In this document: positions 27,251 to 35,095 of the stretch, piece by piece
How positions within the stretch are numbered: position 1 is the stretch's first letter
How the letters are laid out: every line of letters begins with the position of its first letter
NCBI RefSeq assembly: GCF_918741295.1
Contig: NZ_CAKKNB010000003.1
Span: 684,668 to 748,667, forward strand
Length of the DNA stretch: 64,000 nucleotides
From: Aquabacterium sp. CECT 9606
GTDB lineage: Bacteria > Pseudomonadota > Gammaproteobacteria > Burkholderiales > Burkholderiaceae_C
Direction: 5' to 3'
Position numbers and translations under genes: made by a program
Notes under the pieces: model-generated
What the model saw: only the letters and a program-made list of their open reading frames with translations
The model's database searches: none
Told to the model about the DNA's origin: nothing

Positions 27251-28636
27251 TCAATGGCCTGCATGACCACTGGGTTTGCGAACAGACAGTTCGACGTTGG
27301 GCGGCGGGCTCTTGTCCATGCTCCGGGTGGGCTCGACCAATGGGCCTGCCCACTCGTAAGCCACCGTGCCCGCTGGCGGCTTGAACCAGCCCGGGTCCTT
27401 GTAGTCGCCAGGCTTTTGGTCTTTGCGTACCTTGACCATCGAGAACATGCCGCCCATCTCGACGGATCCATAAGGTCCCTGCCCGGTCATCATGGCCACC
27501 GTGTTGTCGGGCAAGGGCATCTCCATCTCGGACATGTCGGCCATGCCGCGCTCGCCCATCACCATGTAGTCAGGGATCAGCTTGGTGATGCGGCGGGACA
27601 CATCCTTGTGGTCCACCCCGATCATCGTCGGCACGTTGTGGCCCATGGCGTTCATGGTGTGGTGGCTCTTGTGGCAATGGAAGGCCCAGTCGCCCTCTTC
27701 ATCGGCCACGAACTCGATCTGCCGCATCTGGCCCACTGCCACATCTGCGGTCACTTCGTACCAACGGGTGGATTTGGGCGTGGGGCCGCCATCGGTGCCC
27801 GTGATCAGGAACTCATGCCCATGCAGATGAATGGGATGGTTGGTCATGGTCAGGTTGCCGATGCGGATGCGCACCTTGTCGTTCTGCCGGGCCACCAGCG
27901 GGTCGATGCCGGGGAACATGCGGCTGTTCCAGGTCCACAGGTTCTGGTCCAGCATCGTCATGATCTTGGGCGTGTAGCTGCCCGGATCGATGTCGTATGA
28001 ATTCAGCAAGAAGCAATAGTCTCGCTGGACCTCGTCGATCAGCGGGTGCCTGGCCTTCGGGTGGGTCACCCAAAAACCCATCATGCCCATGGCCATCTGC
28101 GTCATCTCGTCCGCATGCGGGTGGTACATGAAGGTGCCCGGACGGCGTGCGATGAACTCGTAGACGTAGGTCTTGCCCGGCTGGATCGGTGCTTGCGTCA
28201 ATCCACCGACGCCGTCCATGCCGTTGGGCAGTCGCTGCCCATGCCAATGCATGGTCGTGTGCTCGGGCAGCTTGTTGGTCACGAAGATGCGGACGCGGTC
28301 GCCCTCCACCACCTCGATCGTCGGCCCGGGCGACTGGCCGTTGTAGCCCCACAGGTGGGCCTTCATACCGGGCGCCATCTCACGCACCACGGGCTCGGCC
28401 ACCAGGTGGAACTCTTTGACGCCATTGTTCATGCGCCAGGGCAAGGTCCAGCCGTTGAGCGTGACCACGGGGTTGTAGGGCCGCCCACTGTGGGGCATCA
28501 AGGGGGCCATCGTGTCGGGCGAGGTCTGGAAAACGGGCTCGGGCAAGGCCGCCATGGCCACACGGCTGACCGTGGCAGCAGCGACGGCGCCACCAGTGAG
28601 GCCCAGGCTTTGGAGGAAACTTCTTCTGGAACGCAT
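27251..28636 (-). CDS. Tat-exported multicopper oxidase
   Basis: 461 residues from ATG 28636. The N-terminus MRSRRSFLQSLGL is a twin-arginine signal, so it is exported folded. All four copper clusters are visible: TMHWHGQRLPNGMDG, YHPHADEMTQMAMG, HPIHLHGHEFLITG and WAFHCHKSHHTMNAMGH. Two cupredoxin-like domains with Met-rich segments (MADMSEMEMPLP) suggest cuprous oxidase activity, turning Cu(I) into less toxic Cu(II). It is encoded 14 nt after the TolC-like lipoprotein gene. Confidence 0.9.
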   Translation of the reverse strand: MRSRRSFLQSLGLTGGAVAAATVSRVAMAALPEPVFQTSPDTMAPLMPHSGRPYNPVVTLNGWTLPWRMNNGVKEFHLVAEPVVREMAPGMKAHLWGYNGQSPGPTIEVVEGDRVRIFVTNKLPEHTTMHWHGQRLPNGMDGVGGLTQAPIQPGKTYVYEFIARRPGTFMYHPHADEMTQMAMGMMGFWVTHPKARHPLIDEVQRDYCFLLNSYDIDPGSYTPKIMTMLDQNLWTWNSRMFPGIDPLVARQNDKVRIRIGNLTMTNHPIHLHGHEFLITGTDGGPTPKSTRWYEVTADVAVGQMRQIEFVADEEGDWAFHCHKSHHTMNAMGHNVPTMIGVDHKDVSRRITKLIPDYMVMGERGMADMSEMEMPLPDNTVAMMTGQGPYGSVEMGGMFSMVKVRKDQKPGDYKDPGWFKPPAGTVAYEWAGPLVEPTRSMDKSPPPNVELSVRKPSGHAGH

Positions 28637-28650
28637 TGGGTGTCTTTCGG

Positions 28651-30078
28651 TCAATGGGTGGCAGAGGATTCGGACGTGCCAGCGGTGCTGGCCATGCCGG
28701 ACATCGGCGTCACCGCCGGTTTGCCGATCAAGGCCATTTGCAGATCGCTTTGAGCCAGCCAGAAATCGCGCAGGGACTCGATGTAGCCGTTGACCGCCGT
28801 GATCTGGGCGCGGGCATCGGCCAGCAGGTCGAACACACTGATGAACATGCCGTTGTAGCGAAGCTGGTTCTCATCGGAGATGCGCTTGCGCAGCGGCACG
28901 ATCTCGTCGCGGTAGTGGCGGACGATGTCATGGCTGGTGCGGTAGCCCTGGTAGGCCTCGCGCACTTCGGATCGCGCCTCGATGGCCGCCTGGGCCAGTT
29001 GGTTGACCGACTGCATGTAGATGGCCTCGGCTTTGGCCACCCGCGCACCGCCCCAATCGAACAAAGGGATCTCAAGGCTGATGTCATAGCCGTGTTCGCT
29101 CGTGGGCGCGTCGCGGTAGGAGTTGCGCGCCACACCAACCTCCAGCACATTGACCACGCGGGTCACCTTGCTGAGGCCCAGGTTCTTGGCCAGGCCTTGG
29201 GTCTGGGCACGCAGGGCTTGCAAGTCCAGGCGCTGGCCCACCGCCTGCTGTTCGATATCGGGGAACTGGTCAGGCGACTTGGGCAGCTCAGGCAGGCGCT
29301 CAGGCAGCACAAACTGGGTCTGCGTGCCCCACAGTCCCAGCAAGCGGGTCAGGCGTTCGCGCGCTGTGGTTCGGGCCTGTGTGGCCCTGGCCACGTTGAG
29401 TGCGGCATCGGCATAGAAGCCTTGCTCCCGTGCATGCTCCAGTCGACTCCAGTTGCCTGCCTGGGCCAGCTTGGCCGCCAGTTCCTCACCGGCATCCGCC
29501 GATTTGAGCACCTCCTGCATGTAGCTCAAGGACTCATCGGCAGCCACAGCCATGAACCAGGCCTTGCGGGTCTCTGAAGCCACCGAGAGCGTGTTGAGTG
29601 CGGCCAGGCGGCGGCTTTGCTCGAACCTGCGGGTCTCGATGCCGGATACCAGTGGCGCAACCAGCAAGCGCGCCAGATCGAAATGAACACCTCGATCGAT
29701 TTCCGTATCCCCGCCACGCTTGAGACGTCCGAACGACAAGCCCGGATTGGGCACCCGGGAGGCCTGAACCAGATCGGCTTCAGAGATGCCCAGCTCGCCA
29801 TACGAGGCCTGTAAGCCCCGGTTGTTGAGCAACGCCACCTGGACCGCGTCGTCCACCGACAAAGGCTTGGCCAGGCTGTCAGCCACGCGCTGTTGGGCTT
29901 CGCTTGTTTCGGCCTCGGTCTTGTTCCAGCGCGCATCCAAGCCCGTGTGCGCCTTGGTGAGTTGCTGCACTTCGCCAAACCCGCCGTCGGGGGAGAAGCT
30001 GGCACACCCGCTCAGACCAAGAGAGGACACCACCAGAACGACCCAGGCCGATCGCTTGTGATTTGTTGACAGAGTCAT
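28651..30078 (-). CDS. TolC-family outer-membrane lipoprotein in the copper operon
   Basis: 475 residues from ATG 30078 with lipobox LGLSGCASF. Two TolC repeats: residues about 60-240 (VDDAVQVALLNNRGLQASYGELG) and 260-450 (AQAAIEARSEVREAYQGYRT, LRYNGMFISVFDLLADARAQ). No adaptor or RND permease lies in this operon, so it either serves the Cus pump encoded at 12.3-17.1 kb or works alone, as in oxidase-linked copper loci I have seen in Burkholderiales (inference). Gene order is hypothetical, TolC, oxidase, cupredoxin, CusF. Confidence 0.85.
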   Translation of the reverse strand: MTLSTNHKRSAWVVLVVSSLGLSGCASFSPDGGFGEVQQLTKAHTGLDARWNKTEAETSEAQQRVADSLAKPLSVDDAVQVALLNNRGLQASYGELGISEADLVQASRVPNPGLSFGRLKRGGDTEIDRGVHFDLARLLVAPLVSGIETRRFEQSRRLAALNTLSVASETRKAWFMAVAADESLSYMQEVLKSADAGEELAAKLAQAGNWSRLEHAREQGFYADAALNVARATQARTTARERLTRLLGLWGTQTQFVLPERLPELPKSPDQFPDIEQQAVGQRLDLQALRAQTQGLAKNLGLSKVTRVVNVLEVGVARNSYRDAPTSEHGYDISLEIPLFDWGGARVAKAEAIYMQSVNQLAQAAIEARSEVREAYQGYRTSHDIVRHYRDEIVPLRKRISDENQLRYNGMFISVFDLLADARAQITAVNGYIESLRDFWLAQSDLQMALIGKPAVTPMSGMASTAGTSESSATH

Positions 30079-30085
30079 GGCCGCC

Positions 30086-30469
30086 TCAATTTTCCGAATG
30101 CCCGGCATGCGGGGCAGACGAAGGCGACGCGCTGGTCGGCGACGAAGCAGATGGCTCGGGCTTCTGAGCCTCCTGCGCATAGTGGCGCCACCCACCACGG
30201 GTCAATACGACCTCATTGGTTTTGCGCCAGTCGCCCACCTCGGCGTCGTTCAATTTGCGGACGCGCGCAAAGGGGGACTGGTAGCCCAAGGTTGGCACGG
30301 CGGCGTGAGGGTCGGCGGGATCCATCGGGTCGGGCGTGGGGCTCGATGGCGCGCCGGGCAGCGCGCCAGGCACGGCGGCATGGACAGGCGCGAGCATGCC
30401 TGCGGCGGCGGCCATGCCGGTCAGGGCAGCCGCCATCCTCCAGGCAAACGCCTGGGATGAAATAGACAT
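30086..30469 (-). CDS. Small secreted protein heading the copper-oxidase operon
   Basis: 127 residues. Signal peptide ending APVHAAVP, a Pro/Ala-rich stretch, a conserved core (LGYQSPFARVRKLNDAEV, DWRKTNEVVLTRGGWRHYA) and a disordered Ser/Pro/Ala tail ending PHAGHSEN. It overlaps nothing and ends 7 nt before the TolC-like start, so it is co-transcribed. Similar short proteins occur in copper oxidase operons; no function known. Confidence 0.7.
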   Translation of the reverse strand: MSISSQAFAWRMAAALTGMAAAAGMLAPVHAAVPGALPGAPSSPTPDPMDPADPHAAVPTLGYQSPFARVRKLNDAEVGDWRKTNEVVLTRGGWRHYAQEAQKPEPSASSPTSASPSSAPHAGHSEN

Positions 30470-30616
30470 GAGTAAACCTCGCTGAGCGGGATTGGGACAC
30501 CCACGGCAAATGCGGTCGGTGTGTCAATCCAATGGGATCTGCGCGGAAGCCGAGGTGCGCCGCATCAGTGCTGGTTGCACAGACACAGGCCCTCAAACGC
30601 CGCGCACGGCGTCAGG

Positions 30617-31063
30617 TCAAGCGAGGGAGAGTCGAGGAGGTCGCTCCAAGCCTTCGGGCAGGAAGGAGGGCAAAAGCGAAGTGAACGTGGCCATCAGCGA
30701 GGCGTGTTCCTGAACCGGAACGCGCCACTGCGGGAAAGTGGCCACCATGCCGACACCGGTGCAGCAAGAGGCACAGGCGCTGCATTTGTCGGCGCCATGG
30801 TGGTGGGATCCAGGCTGACCCGCGTCATGGTGGTGATCGCCATCCGTTGCATCGCCCTGCGCGGCAAGGTGCTCGTGCATGACATGGTCTTCATCTACGT
30901 TGTGATGATGCCCAACATCCACAGGGGCTTCACTCAAGACCTGGGACATCAACTCGTGGCGATGCCCCGACCCGCAAGACAGCATGGTCGCTGCCGCCAC
31001 ACCCTGGATCGGGAGCGACAACACGCACAGCCAGACGAGAAGGGTCTTGAGCAATTTGGACAT
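30617..31063 (-). CDS. CzcI-like His-rich secreted protein (family member 1)
   Basis: 148 residues from ATG 31063. Signal peptide MSKLLKTLLVWLCVLSLPIQGVAAA, then His/Asp runs (GHHHNVDEDH, GDHHHDAGQPGSHHHG), CSACASCC, and the C-terminal tail PEGLERPPRLSLA. The CzcI proteins at 41223 and 52213 end in the same GLERP motif. The ATG has no Shine-Dalgarno and lies 9 nt after a good -10. It heads the copper-oxidase group and is divergent to arsR. Probably a metal-binding or sensing periplasmic peptide (inference). Confidence 0.72.
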   Translation of the reverse strand: MSKLLKTLLVWLCVLSLPIQGVAAATMLSCGSGHRHELMSQVLSEAPVDVGHHHNVDEDHVMHEHLAAQGDATDGDHHHDAGQPGSHHHGADKCSACASCCTGVGMVATFPQWRVPVQEHASLMATFTSLLPSFLPEGLERPPRLSLA

Positions 31064-31072
31064 TCGAGGGCG

Positions 31073-31101
31073 ATTATCGCAGTGGTTGACATGCGGTGCA
31101 A
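31073..31101 (-). promoter_or_regulatory. Promoter of the CzcI-like gene at 30617-31063
   Basis: In the minus direction: -35 TTGCAC (31101-31096), 17-bp spacer, -10 GATAAT (31078-31073), then 9 nt to the ATG at 31063. Transcription would start 2-3 nt before the ATG, leaving essentially no leader. Confidence 0.6.
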
Positions 31102-31125
31102 CAGACCACCAAAAGCTCGGGTTCA

Positions 31126-31160
31126 TTGCAATTATTTTATATTTCAACTATTATGGAATA
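31126..31160 (+). promoter_or_regulatory. arsR promoter with overlapping operator
   Basis: -35 TTGCAA (31126-31131), 17-bp spacer, -10 TATTAT (31149-31154), then six bases to the arsR ATG. The imperfect inverted repeat TATTTCA (31140-31146) / TGGAATA (31154-31160) brackets the -10, a fitting site for ArsR autorepression. The predicted +1 is the A of the start codon. Confidence 0.65.
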
Positions 31161-31490
31161 ATGGAAGAACAAGACGTCATCAAATCACTCGCCGCACTGG
31201 CCCAGGAAGTCCGCCTGCGTGTGTTCAGGGCGCTGGTCGTGGCGGGTCCCGCCGGCCTCACCCCTGGGGCGATTGCATCGGCCTTGGGTGTGCCGCCCAC
31301 CAGCCTGTCCTTCCACCTGAAGGAGTTGGCCCATGCCGGCCTGGTCTCGCAGGAGCGAGACGGGCGCCACCTGATCTACCGCGCGTCCTTCGATCAGATG
31401 AACGCGCTGCTGGGCTACCTCACAGCCCATTGCTGCCAGGGCGAGGCTTGCCTCGACGTGACCACCACCTGCTGTCCCACCTCTCGATAA
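31161..31490 (+). CDS. arsR: ArsR-family arsenic-responsive repressor
   Basis: 109 residues, winged helix with EVRLRVFRALVVAGPAGLTP, recognition region VPPTSLSFHLKELAHAGLV and wing RDGRHLIYRASF. Candidate As(III) ligands are the C-terminal Cys: HCCQGEACLD and TCCPTS. These lie outside the E. coli CVCDLC helix, as in the C-terminal-site ArsR subgroup. It starts the ars-chr run and the mRNA is predicted to be leaderless. arsI follows after 11 nt. Confidence 0.9.
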   Translation: MEEQDVIKSLAALAQEVRLRVFRALVVAGPAGLTPGAIASALGVPPTSLSFHLKELAHAGLVSQERDGRHLIYRASFDQMNALLGYLTAHCCQGEACLDVTTTCCPTSR

Positions 31491-31501
31491 GGAGATCCGA
31501 C

Positions 31502-32002
31502 ATGAAGCGATTCCACATCCACCTGCACGTCCAGGAACTGAGCCAGAACGTCGCCTTCTACGCCAAGCTCTTTGGCGCGGAGCCCACCCGGGTGGAAAGC
31601 GACTACGCCAAATGGATGCTGACCGATCCACCCGTCAACTTCGCCATCTCCACGCGAGGCCATGGCGACGTGGGCCTGGACCACCTGGGCATCCAGGTGG
31701 ACAGCGCCGAGGATCTGGCCGAGATGAAGGCGCGTGCGCTCAGTGCCGATCTGGCGCCTCGTGATGTCGGCGAGTCCACCTGCTGCTATGCCCGCAGTGA
31801 GAAGCACTGGATCACCGATCCGCAAGGGATCGCCTGGGAGCATTTCCAAACCCTGGGCAGCATCCCCGTTTTCAGGGAAGAGCCTTTGGCAGCAACGACA
31901 GACGCCGCATCCGCATGTTGCGGTCCGGCGGTCGCATCCGCGCCAGTGATACGAGGCATGCCCGTGGGCATTCCCGTCAAGCCCGCATCCTCTTGCTGCT
32001 GA
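31502..32002 (+). CDS. arsI: ArsI/CadI-family C-As lyase
   Basis: 166 residues, vicinal-oxygen-chelate fold (HIHLHVQEL, GLDHLGIQVDS). The vicinal Cys pair Cys94-Cys95 (STCCYAR) that binds trivalent organoarsenicals and the metal-site residues around His7, His61 and Glu113 (AWEHF) are present. ArsI cleaves the C-As bond of methylarsenite using Fe(II) and O2. The tail has further Cys pairs (ACCGPA, ending SSCC). Start ATG 31502 follows AAGGAGATCCGAC. Confidence 0.88.
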   Translation: MKRFHIHLHVQELSQNVAFYAKLFGAEPTRVESDYAKWMLTDPPVNFAISTRGHGDVGLDHLGIQVDSAEDLAEMKARALSADLAPRDVGESTCCYARSEKHWITDPQGIAWEHFQTLGSIPVFREEPLAATTDAASACCGPAVASAPVIRGMPVGIPVKPASSCC

Positions 32003-32013
32003 AGGGCACTGTC

Positions 32014-32892
32014 ATGCACACCCTGCTGACTCACCATCTCTACCCGCTGAGCGTTGGCGGTAGCCTGGCCGCATTCTTGACCGGCCGGGCACTTGGCTGG
32101 CCGCTTGAACTGATCGTCGTGGCTTGCAGCCTGATGGTGCTCGCCTCGGGCGCGCTACTGGAGCGCGTGATGCCTTTTGAGGCGCGCTGGCGGACTCCTC
32201 ATGGCGATGGCCGCACCGATGCGGTCAGCGCGGTGACCCTGATCGGGCTGGTCGATCCGGCCATCAAAGCGGCGCTGCCGGTCCTGGCCGTGGCACTGCT
32301 GCCTGACAGTGGTGCCCTGCCCTTGTTTCCAACCGGCGTACCTTTCCTGTTGCAGGTGCTGCTGGCCGTCGCCTGGATCGAATTCGCCAAATACTGGTCG
32401 CACCGGGCGCACCACACCGTGACAGCGCTGTGGTGGCTGCACGCCTTGCACCACAGCAGCCAACGGCTGTACTGGCTGAACAACTTCCGCTTCCACCCGC
32501 TCAACCATTTGCTCAACGCCTTGGCGAGCATGCTGCCCCTGTGGCTCATCGGTGCGCCCACCGATGTATTGCTGGGTGCGGCGGCGGTGACCCAGCCGAT
32601 CTTGATGCTCCAGCACGCCAACCTCGATCTGCGCAGCGGCTACCTCAACAGGATCTTCAGCACCAATGAAGTCCACCGCTGGCACCACTCGACCCGCCCC
32701 GACGAGGCAAATGCGAATTTCGGCAGCGTCTTCGTGCTGTGGGATCGCGTGTTCGGCACCTACCGGTACTCGAACCGTTCCAACGCCCCGGCCGGGGTCG
32801 GGCTCTTCGGCGACGGCGGAGGCTATCCCTCCGGTCAGTCCTACGCCCGGCAGTTGTCCTCCATGTTCACACCGGCTTGCTGCCACGTCTGA
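32014..32892 (+). CDS. Sterol desaturase/fatty-acid hydroxylase-family membrane protein
   Basis: 292 residues from ATG 32014. Membrane segments lie at about 12-55 and 75-115, then the di-iron His boxes of the family: HRAHH, LHALHHSSQ and EVHRWHHST with the later NANFG turn. Enzymes of this family hydroxylate or desaturate membrane lipids. It sits 11 nt after arsI and 51 nt before arsC on the same strand, so it is part of the ars operon. Its job in arsenic resistance is not known; it could act on an arsenolipid or adjust the membrane (speculation). Confidence 0.85.
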   Translation: MHTLLTHHLYPLSVGGSLAAFLTGRALGWPLELIVVACSLMVLASGALLERVMPFEARWRTPHGDGRTDAVSAVTLIGLVDPAIKAALPVLAVALLPDSGALPLFPTGVPFLLQVLLAVAWIEFAKYWSHRAHHTVTALWWLHALHHSSQRLYWLNNFRFHPLNHLLNALASMLPLWLIGAPTDVLLGAAAVTQPILMLQHANLDLRSGYLNRIFSTNEVHRWHHSTRPDEANANFGSVFVLWDRVFGTYRYSNRSNAPAGVGLFGDGGGYPSGQSYARQLSSMFTPACCHV

Positions 32893-32943
32893 ACTGCGCT
32901 GGCCACAGCCTCCTTCTCATTGAACTGATCTGTCTGACCAACC

Positions 32944-33438
32944 ATGGCCACCAACGTCCTCATCCTGTGCACGCACAACTCCGCACGCAGCGTGCTCAGC
33001 GAAGGCATGCTCAACCACCTGGCTCGCCAAACAGGTCGAGACGTGAAGGCCTACAGCGCTGGCAGCGCGCCCAGCGGCAAGCTCAACCCCTTGGCCCTGG
33101 ATACCTTGCGCGGCGCTGGCGTTGACGTGAGCACCTACCGCAGCAAGAGCTGGGACGAGTTCATTGCCGAAGGCGCCCCGCAGATGCGCATCGTGATCAC
33201 CGTCTGCGACAGCGCGGCCGCTGAAACCTGTCCGTATTGGCCCGGCAGTCCCGTCAAAGTGCACTGGGGTTATGCCGATCCCTCCAACGCGCAAGGCGGC
33301 GACGAAGGCAAGCGCCTGGCCTTCGAGCTGACCCGCCAGGCCATCGGCTACCGCATGCTGCAACTGCTGCAGTTGCCCTTGGCGTCGATGAGCGACAAGG
33401 CCTTGCAAAAGGCGCTGCTCGACATCTCCGCCAGTTGA
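32944..33438 (+). CDS. arsC: Arsenate reductase, LMW-phosphatase type
   Basis: 164 residues. The P-loop CTHNSARS starts at Cys9 and is the CX5R catalytic loop; the redox Cys are in VCDSAAAETCPYWPG. It reduces As(V) to As(III) in the cytosol with glutathione/glutaredoxin or thioredoxin. It lies 7 nt before the aquaporin gene, which could let As(III) leave. No ArsB or Acr3 pump is present in the window, so the channel may be the only exit encoded here. Confidence 0.92.
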   Translation: MATNVLILCTHNSARSVLSEGMLNHLARQTGRDVKAYSAGSAPSGKLNPLALDTLRGAGVDVSTYRSKSWDEFIAEGAPQMRIVITVCDSAAAETCPYWPGSPVKVHWGYADPSNAQGGDEGKRLAFELTRQAIGYRMLQLLQLPLASMSDKALQKALLDISAS

Positions 33439-33445
33439 GGGCGCC

Positions 33446-34093
33446 ATGACGCGACTTTCTCACCGGCTGATGGCCGAGGGTCTGGGCACGATGCTGCTCT
33501 TGAGCATCGTGATTGGCAGCGGCGTCATGGCCGAGCGGTTGGCGGGGGGCAATCTCGCCATCGCCTTGCTGGCCAACACCCTGGCCACCGTGTGGGGCCT
33601 CTATGTGCTGATCCACACCCTGGGGCCCACCAGCGGTGCGCACTTCAATCCGGCGGTCAGCCTGGTCATGGCGATTCGCCGCGATTTGCCATGGCCAAAC
33701 CTTGCCCCTTATGTGCTTGCGCAGTCGATCGGCGCGGCCTGCGGCGCCTGGCTGGCGCACGCCATGTTCGACCTGCCGATACTTCAATGGTCCGCCAAGG
33801 TCCGAACGGGTCCGGCGCAATGGCTGGCCGAAGGGGTCGCCACCGCAGGCCTGCTGCTAGTCATTTTGCGGGCCCCCGAAGGGCGCGCGCCATCCCTGGT
33901 GGCGTCCTACATCGGGGCGGCCTATTGGTTCACCGCGTCCACCTCGTTCGCCAATCCGGCAGCGGCGTTCGGCCGGATGTTCAGCGACACCTTCGCCGGC
34001 ATCGCACCCAGCGGCGTGCCTGCGTTCATGGCTTCGCAGATTGTCGGGGCGATGGTCGGCCTGGGTCTGCATCAAATGCTGAGCAGGCCTTAG
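33446..34093 (+). CDS. MIP-family aquaporin/aquaglyceroporin in the ars operon
   Basis: 215 residues with six membrane helices and two pore motifs: NPA in HFNPAVS, and NPA in FANPAAAFG. The residue after the second NPA is Ala instead of the usual selectivity-filter Arg, giving a wider, less selective pore. AqpS of Sinorhizobium sits in an ars operon and leaks As(III) made by ArsC down its gradient; the same role is likely here. It follows arsC by 7 nt. Confidence 0.87.
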   Translation: MTRLSHRLMAEGLGTMLLLSIVIGSGVMAERLAGGNLAIALLANTLATVWGLYVLIHTLGPTSGAHFNPAVSLVMAIRRDLPWPNLAPYVLAQSIGAACGAWLAHAMFDLPILQWSAKVRTGPAQWLAEGVATAGLLLVILRAPEGRAPSLVASYIGAAYWFTASTSFANPAAAFGRMFSDTFAGIAPSGVPAFMASQIVGAMVGLGLHQMLSRP

Positions 34094-34124
34094 CGTTCCT
34101 CCGCGATCTGACCCGACACCCTTG

Positions 34125-34156
34125 TTGCACCCAAATCATGGCGTAGTAATATCTAC
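34125..34156 (+). promoter_or_regulatory. chrB promoter with inverted repeat
   Basis: -35 TTGCAC (34125-34130), 16-bp spacer, -10 TAATAT (34147-34152), then 7 nt to the chrB ATG. The -10 is embedded in GTAG-TAATAT-CTAC (34143-34156), a likely operator. No Shine-Dalgarno lies before the ATG. Confidence 0.6.
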
Positions 34157-34159
34157 AAG

Positions 34160-35095
34160 ATGAAATGGTTACTACTCATCCTTTCGCTGCCCACCGAGAA
34201 TGCCACGGCCCGCATGCGCTCTTGGCGCGCCCTGAAAGCCTGTGGCGCCGCCGTGTTGCGCGATGGGGTGTACCTGCTGCCTGAGCAAGGCACCCATGCC
34301 GACACGCTGGAGGCCATTGCCGAAGACTTGCGACGCAGCGATGGAATGGCCCACTTGCTGCGCACCGACAGCAACGAACCAGAGTTCCCGCGCTTGTTCG
34401 ATCGCGGCGCCGAGTTCGGCGCCCTGCTGGCCGAAATCACCGCCAGCCGCGCCCAGTTGAGCGAGGCCAACGCGCTGGACACGCTCAAACAAAGCCGCAA
34501 GCTGCGCAAAAGCTTCGAGCAATTGGCGGCCATCGACTTCTTCGCCGGTGAAGCGCAAAAACAGACCGGGGCCGCCCTGCAAGCCCTGGAGAGCGATGCC
34601 AACCGCGAGCTGTCGCCCGACGAGCCGCAGCCAAAGCAGCAGGCGGCCATCACCCGCCTCGACGCACGGCAATACCGCGGTCGGCTTTGGGCCACTCGAC
34701 GGCGCCCCTGGGTGGACCGGCTTGCCAGCGCTTGGCTGATCCGCCGTTTCATCGACCCCGAGGCGCGCTTCCTTTGGTTGAAGTCGCCCGCCGACTGCCC
34801 CAAGAAGGCGCTGGGCTTCGATTTCGATGACGCCGCCTTCACGCACGTCGGCGCGCGGGTCACCTTCGAGACGCTGCTGGCCAGCTTCGACCTGGAGACG
34901 CCGCCCCTGGTGCGCCTGGGCCTGCTTGTCCACAGCCTGGACGCAGGCGGAGTTCAACCGCCCGAAGCCATCGGGGTCGAGCGCGTGCTGGCCGGCATGC
35001 GCGAAGCCATCACCGATGACGATCAACTGATGCAGGTGAGTGCCGGCGTCTTCGAAGGTCTGCTGACCGCATTCAACACAGAGGCTGCCGCGTGA
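34160..35095 (+). CDS. chrB: Chromate resistance regulator ChrB
   Basis: 311 residues. N-terminal domain (WLLLILSLPTENATARMRSWRALK, GVYLLPEQGTH) and C-terminal chromate-related domain (RRPWVDRLASAWLIRRFIDP, FDFDDAAFTHVG, LVHSLDAGG). ChrB senses chromate and controls the chr operon. Its GTGA overlap with chrA gives tight coupling. The start follows a -10 by 7 nt with no ribosome site. Confidence 0.92.
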   Translation: MKWLLLILSLPTENATARMRSWRALKACGAAVLRDGVYLLPEQGTHADTLEAIAEDLRRSDGMAHLLRTDSNEPEFPRLFDRGAEFGALLAEITASRAQLSEANALDTLKQSRKLRKSFEQLAAIDFFAGEAQKQTGAALQALESDANRELSPDEPQPKQQAAITRLDARQYRGRLWATRRRPWVDRLASAWLIRRFIDPEARFLWLKSPADCPKKALGFDFDDAAFTHVGARVTFETLLASFDLETPPLVRLGLLVHSLDAGGVQPPEAIGVERVLAGMREAITDDDQLMQVSAGVFEGLLTAFNTEAAA

